A stretch of DNA of 64,000 nucleotides from Magnetospirillum sp. 15-1. Its GTDB lineage: Bacteria; Pseudomonadota; Alphaproteobacteria; Rhodospirillales; Magnetospirillaceae. Each line of letters begins with the position of its first letter. Position 1 is the stretch's first letter. The stretch is taken from assembly GCF_900184795.1 (NCBI RefSeq), contig NZ_FXXN01000026.1, positions 1-64,000 of the forward strand, written 5' to 3'. A model generated the notes under the pieces. It had not been told where the DNA came from and searched no databases. It saw only the letters and a list, made by a program, of their open reading frames with translations. Shown piece after piece: positions 58,520 to 64,000 of the stretch. Both the position numbers and the translations under genes were made by a program.

Positions 58520-59389
58520 TTACGCGACCTTCTTCACCAGCTTGTCGACGGTGGCGTTGACCCGGTCGCTGATGGGGGCCAGGGTGTTCTCGACCAGCTT
58601 GACCGACTGCTCGGCCAGAAGGGTGGACTCGGCCACCAGCTTGTCCACGCCGGCCTTGGTCAGGTCGGTCTGCAGGTCGATGAATTCCTTCAGGGTCTTG
58701 GTCGACAGCAGGGCCTTGGAGGCGGCGACCTGCTCCTGGATGCCGGCCTGGGTCAGGCTGACGAAGGCCTTGGAGATGTCCTGCAGGCCCTTGGTCAGGA
58801 TGGTGCCGGCCTTGACGAAGGCCTCGACGTTGTCCTTGGCCTGGGACAGCACGTCCTCGTAGCCCTTGTAGGCGGCGGTCTGCGCCTTGACGGCGGCCTC
58901 GACCTGCTCCTTGCCGATGGAGACGGCCTTGTCGTAGCCCTTGGTGGCGGCTTCGGACGAGGCCTTGACCACGCTCTCGATGGTCTCCTTGGACACGGCG
59001 GTGGCGACGTCCACCTGCTCCTTGCCCAGCGCGACGGCCTTGTCATAGCCCTTGGCGGCCACGTCGGTGGAGGCCTTCACCACCTGCTCGATGGTCTCCT
59101 TGGAGACGGCGACGGCGGCCTCGACCTGCTCCTTGGCCGAAGCGACGGCCTTGTCGTAGCCCTTGGCGGCCTTGTCATAACCCTTGGCGGCGGCCTCGGC
59201 CGAGGCCTTGACCACGGTCTGGATGGTCTCCTTGCCGACGGTCACCGCTTCTTCGATGGACTTGACGGCCTCGGCATGCGCCTCGGCGATGGGGGCCTTG
59301 GTGGCCTTCACCGGGGCGGGAGCCGGAGCGGCGGCGACGGTCTTGGCGGCGGTGGCGACGGCGGCCGGCTTGGCCTTGGCGGTGGTCAT
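58520..59389 (-). CDS. Phasin-family protein with tandem 37-residue repeats
   Basis: The 289-residue protein is Ala/Lys/Val-rich and almost wholly helical. A low-complexity N-terminus (about 1-45) is followed by three repeats of about 37 residues (51-94, 95-131, 132-168), each built on KETIE-x-VVKAS...AAKGYDKAV...KEQV. The first has an extra in-frame AKGYDKA unit. The C-terminal third ([42 protein letters not shown]) is the phasin domain. Phasins coat polyhydroxybutyrate granules. Two TGCA-rich motifs upstream fit PhaR control. A strong terminator follows. Confidence 0.85.
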   Translation of the reverse strand: MTTAKAKPAAVATAAKTVAAAPAPAPVKATKAPIAEAHAEAVKSIEEAVTVGKETIQTVVKASAEAAAKGYDKAAKGYDKAVASAKEQVEAAVAVSKETIEQVVKASTDVAAKGYDKAVALGKEQVDVATAVSKETIESVVKASSEAATKGYDKAVSIGKEQVEAAVKAQTAAYKGYEDVLSQAKDNVEAFVKAGTILTKGLQDISKAFVSLTQAGIQEQVAASKALLSTKTLKEFIDLQTDLTKAGVDKLVAESTLLAEQSVKLVENTLAPISDRVNATVDKLVKKVA

Positions 59390-59464
59390 GGTCGGGACTC
59401 CCTGATGGGCGAGGCATCATGCCTGCGGGTTCGCGCGGCAGGGGGCAAACAGCTCGCCCCATGC

Positions 59465-59536
59465 TGCAATGCAACATGGGGCGTATCATGGGACTCGGAT
59501 AGCAGCGAGTCAATAGAGTATATTGCAGTGCAACAT
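59465..59536 (-). promoter_or_regulatory. Twin TGC-rich motifs before the phasin gene
   Basis: TGCAATGCAACAT (59465-59477) and TGCAGTGCAACAT (59524-59536) differ at one base and lie 59 bases apart. They resemble the TGC-rich sites bound by the PHB regulator PhaR before phasin genes. They lie about 75 and 135 bases upstream of the phasin start. Confidence 0.55.
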
Positions 59537-59565
59537 ATTCGTAATCGGATATGGCGGGCGGCAGG

Positions 59566-61992
59566 TCAGGCCACCCGTTTCTCCGCCAGGAAGCGGGCCA
59601 TGGCGCCGTCCTCCTTGCCGATATGCTGGACCAGCCAGGTGGCGACGTAGTCGAACAGCTCGGCCCCGCCGCTGGCGCTGCCGGCGGTAATGGCGGCGCG
59701 CAGTTCCTCGAGGCGCTTGAAGAAGGCGCGATGGCTGCGGGTGTGGGCCTCGACCTCGGGATAGGCTTGGCGCTTCATCAGCGCTTCCTCGTCGTCGAAA
59801 TGGATGTGCATGGAGCGGTCCAGCTCGGTCAGCAGGGTCAGGGCCGCCTGGCGGCCTTCGCCGCCCATCATGTGGCGGTAGGCCTCGTTGACCAGGTCGT
59901 AGAGGGCGTGGTGGTGCCCATCCACCGAGGTCACTCCGGTTTCCAGGGCCTTGTCCCAGCGCAGCAGCACCATGTCCTTCCTGTCGGCCCGCACCTGGGC
60001 CAGGAAGGTGGAAACCTCGTGGCGGAGGAATTCGGCCTGCCGCGACAGGTCGGTGGAGGATTCCCGGATCTGCTCGGCGGCGGCGCCGGTTTCCCGTGCC
60101 GCCTGTTCCACCGAGACGATGTTGCTCGACACCTCGGCGGTGCCCAGCGCCGCCTGCTCGACATTACGGGCGATCTCGGCGGTGGCGGCGGTCTGCTGCT
60201 GCACGGCCGAGGCCACCGAGGTGCTGATCTCGCCCATCTCGCCGATCACCGTCGAGATGCTGTCGATGGCCGAGACGGCGGCCGAGGTGCTTTGCTGTAC
60301 GGCGGAGATCTGGCCGGCGATCTCGCTGGTGGCCCGCGCCGTCTGGTTGGCGAGGTTCTTGACCTCGTTGGCGACCACGGCGAAGCCCTTGCCGGCGTCG
60401 CCGGCCCTGGCCGCCTCGATGGTGGCGTTCAAGGCCAGCAGGTTGGTCTGGGCGGCGATGTCGTTGATCAGATTGACGATCTCGCCGATGCGTCCGACGT
60501 TTTCGGACAGCGAGCGGACCTGCTCGGTGGTGTGTCCCGCCTCGTCGCGGGCCCGTTGGGCCACCGCCTGCGAACGCTCCACCTGCTGCGAGATTTCGTT
60601 GATGGAGGACGACAGTTCCTCGGTGGCCGAGGCGACGGTCTGCACGTTGGCCGAGGCCTGCTGCGCCGACGACGCCACGGTGGTGGCCTGGGTGCTGGTC
60701 TCGGTGGCGGTGCCGGCCATCTGGCCCGAGGCGGCCTGCAACTCGGTGGCGGCCGAGGTCACCGTCTCGATGACCTTGCCGACGCTGTCCTCGAAGGTGT
60801 CGGCCATCTTGCGCATGGCGGCCAGCCGGTCGGCCTCGGCCTGCTTTTTCTGCTCCTCCTGCTCGGTCTCCAACTGCTTCACGCGGATCAGCTGATCCTT
60901 GAAGTGGGCTACCGATTTGGCCATGGCGCCGATCTCGTCGCCGCGCTCGGCATAGGGAACCTGGACCCCCAGATTGTTGGCGGCCAACTGGCCCATCACT
61001 CCGGTCATGGCATCGATGGGGCGCAGGATGGAGCGGGCGATCAGCATGGCGAAGACCAGGCCGAGCAGCACCGCGATGGTCGATACCGCCTTGGACCAGA
61101 CGTCCTGGCTGCTGATGGTGGCTTCGGTGCTGCTGCTGAGCGTACTCAGGACCAGAAGCTGGGAATCCTTGACCTTGACGGCCAGATCGGCGAACTCGGC
61201 CCCCAGGCGGGCCGCCTCCTTGGACACCAGCCGGTCGATCTCGTTGGTGTCACCCATGATCTGGGCGAAGTCGGCGCGGTAGGCGGGCAGGATCTGCCCG
61301 GTGCTTTCCACCGCCTTGCGGGTGCGGGCGTCGCGGGCCTGCCCGGCCAGGGCCTTCAGCGACGCTTCGGTGGCGTCGAGCTGGGCCAGGGTGGCGTCCG
61401 AGAATTTCTGGTCCGGGGTGGCGAGGAAACGGTTAGCGTTGACCCGGGCCAGCAGCAGATGCTGCAGGGCCCTGCCGGCATGGGCGGCGATCAGGTAGTC
61501 GCCGTCGGCCATGGCCCCATCCACCGCCCCGCTCAGGGCCTCGACCATGCCGGCTCCGGCGGGAGTGGCCCGCTCGATCAGGGCTTTGTCGCGGGACGCC
61601 CTCAGCGCGATGACCTTCTCGAGATTGGCGTTGTACTCTCCCAACAGGGCCTTCATCCGCTCCAGGATAGCCCTGCGTTCGGGATCGAGCGTACTGGCGA
61701 GGGCATCGGTCAGGTCCTTGTCCAGGCCGGTCTGCAGGGCGCGGATGCGGCTCAGCGCCGTCTCGTCGCCTTGGCTGCCGGTGAAGGCCAGGACGTTGCG
61801 CCGCAGGCCGACCACGTTGCGGTCGATGGTCAGAACCCGGATGGTGTTCTTGTTGACCCGCTGGAATTCCGAGACGTTGCGCCCGATGGTCGCAAAGCCG
61901 ATGCCGACCATGACGGCAACGATCACCAGAAAGGCTAGGATGCTGAGGAACCCGCCGTAAATGCGGGTCTTTACCGTGAACGTGGCGGCCAT
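59566..61992 (-). CDS. Chemoreceptor with C-terminal hemerythrin domain
   Basis: The 808-residue protein has a membrane helix (about 10-35), a four-helix-bundle sensor of about 250 residues, a second helix, HAMP ([23 protein letters not shown]), and a long signalling coil with [20 protein letters not shown]. At the C-terminus is a bacteriohemerythrin: iron ligands are in [34 protein letters not shown] and [12 protein letters not shown] di-iron centre there would bind O2, so it is probably an oxygen-taxis receptor. I start at ATG 61992 on GAGGA; 62010 has no ribosome site. Confidence 0.93.
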   Translation of the reverse strand: MAATFTVKTRIYGGFLSILAFLVIVAVMVGIGFATIGRNVSEFQRVNKNTIRVLTIDRNVVGLRRNVLAFTGSQGDETALSRIRALQTGLDKDLTDALASTLDPERRAILERMKALLGEYNANLEKVIALRASRDKALIERATPAGAGMVEALSGAVDGAMADGDYLIAAHAGRALQHLLLARVNANRFLATPDQKFSDATLAQLDATEASLKALAGQARDARTRKAVESTGQILPAYRADFAQIMGDTNEIDRLVSKEAARLGAEFADLAVKVKDSQLLVLSTLSSSTEATISSQDVWSKAVSTIAVLLGLVFAMLIARSILRPIDAMTGVMGQLAANNLGVQVPYAERGDEIGAMAKSVAHFKDQLIRVKQLETEQEEQKKQAEADRLAAMRKMADTFEDSVGKVIETVTSAATELQAASGQMAGTATETSTQATTVASSAQQASANVQTVASATEELSSSINEISQQVERSQAVAQRARDEAGHTTEQVRSLSENVGRIGEIVNLINDIAAQTNLLALNATIEAARAGDAGKGFAVVANEVKNLANQTARATSEIAGQISAVQQSTSAAVSAIDSISTVIGEMGEISTSVASAVQQQTAATAEIARNVEQAALGTAEVSSNIVSVEQAARETGAAAEQIRESSTDLSRQAEFLRHEVSTFLAQVRADRKDMVLLRWDKALETGVTSVDGHHHALYDLVNEAYRHMMGGEGRQAALTLLTELDRSMHIHFDDEEALMKRQAYPEVEAHTRSHRAFFKRLEELRAAITAGSASGGAELFDYVATWLVQHIGKEDGAMARFLAEKRVA

Positions 61993-62164
61993 ATCTGTGA
62001 TCCTCGGCATGTGATGGTGGGAATCCCATCGGGGCCAGGATATCTTGATCAGATAAGGTTAAGCATAAGCGAAATCCAAGGTATCTCTTTTGCCCAAGGC
62101 GTCAGGCAAAGGGCGTATTACTAGTGGTTAGTGTTGCGAAGCTCTAATATTGAAATCGCGATGG

Positions 62165-62842
62165 TCAGAGCCCGTAATTGAGTCCGTTGGTGCCTACCTT
62201 GAGGTTGAACTCGTTCAGCGGACCGCGCTTGCGGTTATATTCGCGGAAAGGGTCGACGGGAACGGGGCCGGGCGGGATGATCTTGTCGCGGCCGGGATCG
62301 AGGGCGGCCAGGGCGGCGGGAAAGCGGGCGGCGTCGAAGGCGGCGGAGGGGTAGGCCCAGGCGGTGAAGACGTACTTGCCCTGGTGGCAACTGGCGGCGG
62401 TCCAGTAGTAGGAATGGGACGGCAATTCCAGCCCCACCGCCGGCGGGCCAAAGGCCCCGGATTCGGCCAGGGCGGTGTCCAGCCGGCCGTAAGCGGCCTG
62501 ATCCAGGGGCGTGGTGGTGACGTCGGCCCGCCAGGGCGACAGCGGATCGTACAGGTCGATCTCGGCCACGTTGCCCGAGCGGAGGGTACTGACCTTGAGT
62601 GCCTTGTCGGTGGAGCCCCACTCGTAGATTCGGACCTGCTGCTCCCACAGCCCGTTGTAGATCAGGCGGAAACGCTCCGGCGAATCGGGGGCGCAGGCGG
62701 CGGCGATGTCGGTTCCCTCGAGGAAGGAGAACCACTGGACCTTGCGGTAGAAGGGGTTGCCGATATCGTCCCCGGTATAGGCGCATCCGGCCAGCAGGGC
62801 GAGGGCGGCGACGGTCACTGAGGGTCCGGGACGAGGGGGCAT
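62165..62842 (-). CDS. Lipoprotein of unknown function
   Basis: The 225-residue product has a lipobox (ALALLAGCAY, Cys20) and a globular domain of about 190 residues (VQWFSFLEGTDIAAACAPDSPERFRLIYNGLWEQQVRIYEW...). Two or three Cys follow the lipid Cys. I do not recognise a named family, though the composition is typical for an alphaproteobacterial envelope protein. It is divergent from the carboxypeptidase gene, 155 bases apart. Confidence 0.7.
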   Translation of the reverse strand: MPPRPGPSVTVAALALLAGCAYTGDDIGNPFYRKVQWFSFLEGTDIAAACAPDSPERFRLIYNGLWEQQVRIYEWGSTDKALKVSTLRSGNVAEIDLYDPLSPWRADVTTTPLDQAAYGRLDTALAESGAFGPPAVGLELPSHSYYWTAASCHQGKYVFTAWAYPSAAFDAARFPAALAALDPGRDKIIPPGPVPVDPFREYNRKRGPLNEFNLKVGTNGLNYGL

Positions 62843-62997
62843 GATGCATCCGTTGGCAGGAGGACGGGGAACGGAACGATGCGCAGGAAAATATGGCGGG
62901 AATCGGGCGTCCGCGATGCTTTACACGGATTCGCAAAATCTTTAAGGTTTCGGCGATACCCTAACCCAACTCAGTCGCTGAACGGAAGGTCGAGACG

Positions 62998-64000
62998 TTG
63001 CACCTGAGCCGCCCCGGATTCCTGAACCGTGTTCGCCTGTTCGCCCTTGCCCTGGCCGCCGCCCTGACATTGGCGGCCCAATCGGCGGAGGCCGGGCGCT
63101 ACGCCTCCATCGTCATCGACGCGGAAACCGGCTCGATCCTGCATGCGACCAATCCCGACACAAAATCCTATCCGGCCTCGCTGACCAAGGTGATGACGCT
63201 GTTCCTGCTGTTCGACGAGCTGGATTCGGGCCGCATCCGCATGGACAGCAAGTTCACCACCTCGGCCCATGCCGCCGCCCAGTCGCCGTCCAAGCTGGGC
63301 CTCGAGCCCGGCGAGAAGATTTCGGTGGAAAGCCTGATCCTCGCCCTGGTGACCAAGTCGGCCAACGACGCCGCCGTGGTGGCGGCCGAGGGCGTGGGCG
63401 GCACCGAGGCCAATTTCGCCCAGATGATGACCCGCAAGGCCCATGCCCTCGGCATGCGCAGCACCGTCTACCGCAATGCCTCTGGCCTGCCCGATCTGGG
63501 GCAGGTGTCCACGGTGCGCGACCAGGCGACCCTGGCCCGCGCCCTGATCCGCAGCCATCCGGGCTATTACAAGTATTTCTCCACCCGGCAGTTCGTCTAC
63601 GAAGGTCAGCCCATCAACACCCATAACCGGCTGATGCTGCGCTACCAGGGCGCCGACGGCATCAAGACCGGCTATATCCATGCGTCGGGCTTCAACCTCA
63701 TCTCATCGGCCAAGCGTGGCGACCAGCGCGTCATCGGCGTGGTGTTCGGCGGCACCACCGCCGCGTCGCGCGACAAGCACATGGGCCAACTGCTGGACAA
63801 GGGCTTCGCCAGGCTGCGCAAGGGTGAGAGCGTCGAGGTGGCCGAGGCGGAAAGCAACGACGATCTGCCCGACCTGGACGAACTGGTGGCCGCCGCCCAG
63901 TCGGCCAAGGCTCCGGCCAAGGCCGCTAAGGCCGCCAAGGCCAAGCCTGTTCCCGCCAAGAAGGTGGTCATGAAGACCCCGGCCCGTGCCGCCAACGACG
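62998..64000 (+). CDS. D-alanyl-D-alanine carboxypeptidase, 3' end cut by the window
   Basis: This penicillin-binding protein trims pentapeptides in peptidoglycan. After a signal peptide (LFALALAAALTLAAQSAEAG) come the three S11 motifs: SLTK (active Ser) in YPASLTKVMT, SAN in VTKSANDAAV, and KTG in DGIKTGYIHAS. The TTG start at 62998 has GGAAGG eight bases upstream. The last visible part is a Lys/Ala/Pro-rich linker (AKAPAKAAKAAKAKPVPAKK), so another domain, often SPOR, may follow. At least 334 codons are in the window. The reading frame is open to the end. Confidence 0.9.
   Translation, partial: MHLSRPGFLNRVRLFALALAAALTLAAQSAEAGRYASIVIDAETGSILHATNPDTKSYPASLTKVMTLFLLFDELDSGRIRMDSKFTTSAHAAAQSPSKLGLEPGEKISVESLILALVTKSANDAAVVAAEGVGGTEANFAQMMTRKAHALGMRSTVYRNASGLPDLGQVSTVRDQATLARALIRSHPGYYKYFSTRQFVYEGQPINTHNRLMLRYQGADGIKTGYIHASGFNLISSAKRGDQRVIGVVFGGTTAASRDKHMGQLLDKGFARLRKGESVEVAEAESNDDLPDLDELVAAAQSAKAPAKAAKAAKAKPVPAKKVVMKTPARAAND

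Noticed and set aside
58886..59239. Tandem repeats that might be a CRISPR array
   Set aside because: The repeats are in frame, about 111 bases long without unique spacers, and encode the phasin repeats.
62041..62055. FNR-type site before the hemerythrin chemoreceptor
   Set aside because: TTGAT is followed by TAAGG rather than ATCAA at the required spacing, so it does not match an FNR box.

Overview
The window is gene-dense, very GC-rich DNA from an alphaproteobacterium. A magnetotactic-type spirillum of the Rhodospirillales (Magnetospirillum or a close relative) is the best guess. The supporting signs are a CcrM methyltransferase next to rnhB, an ATP synthase Fo operon with paired b and b' subunits, the mutY - DUF721 - DsbA-like - smc synteny, a phasin, a chemoreceptor fused to a hemerythrin domain, and many two-component and cyclic-di-GMP proteins. 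No magnetosome gene is present, so the genus is inference. I saw no rRNA, tRNA, CRISPR array, prophage or intact insertion sequence.

Layout. 1-358: a response-regulator gene cut by the remnant of an IS630-type element. 360-8743: glutathione (gshA), pantothenate (panD) and queuosine (queC) biosynthesis, a periplasmic binding protein, an asparagine synthetase, a TPR-methyltransferase, and an Rrf2-type regulator beside a flavodoxin-like protein. 8852-17287: a hybrid kinase, folC, a MASE3 kinase and accD-trpA-trpB. The usual trpF-trpB-trpA-accD-folC run is broken here, because trpF sits 7 kb away on the other strand. 17373-21182: an EAL-CBS-GGDEF protein and a two-gene, Aer-like PAS plus chemoreceptor pair. 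21252-26142: a CDGSH protein, gpsA, a lipoprotein, the ihfB-lapA-pyrF-trpF run and a PAS-GGDEF protein. 26187-29681: EmrAB-type efflux and a pirin. 29745-32324: the Fo operon atpI-B-E-F2-F with a clear promoter. 32525-33177: a HepT/MntA-type toxin-antitoxin pair. 33237-42357: smc, a DsbA-like thiol protein, DUF721, mutY, two small secreted proteins, ccrM and rnhB. 42437-45988: a LysR regulator, an FMN-binding protein, a GST and a KefB-type antiporter. 46137-53326: an AAA/DUF4143 ATPase of drifting composition, a PAS kinase, argG, two overlapping cytochrome c genes and a DUF1842 protein. 53374-64000: rlmN, a TetR regulator, clpA-clpS, a repeat-bearing phasin, the hemerythrin chemoreceptor, a lipoprotein and a D,D-carboxypeptidase that runs off the end.

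Functionally the window joins housekeeping metabolism with an unusually dense sensory layer: three histidine kinases, two chemoreceptors and two cyclic-di-GMP proteins, several aimed at redox or oxygen by domain content (PAS, hemerythrin).

The most interesting unexplained feature is a family of about 50-bp intergenic elements at 2471, 5915, 36764 and 37612. Each has two hairpins joined by a nearly constant linker and followed by a constant tail. The stems change in compensating ways between copies, so the fold is conserved rather than the sequence. Other strong signals are six GANTC sites within 76 bp upstream of ccrM, a duplicated AAGATC-N8-GATCTT operator before the AAA ATPase, and a shared 12-bp motif before the Rrf2 gene and its flavodoxin neighbour.
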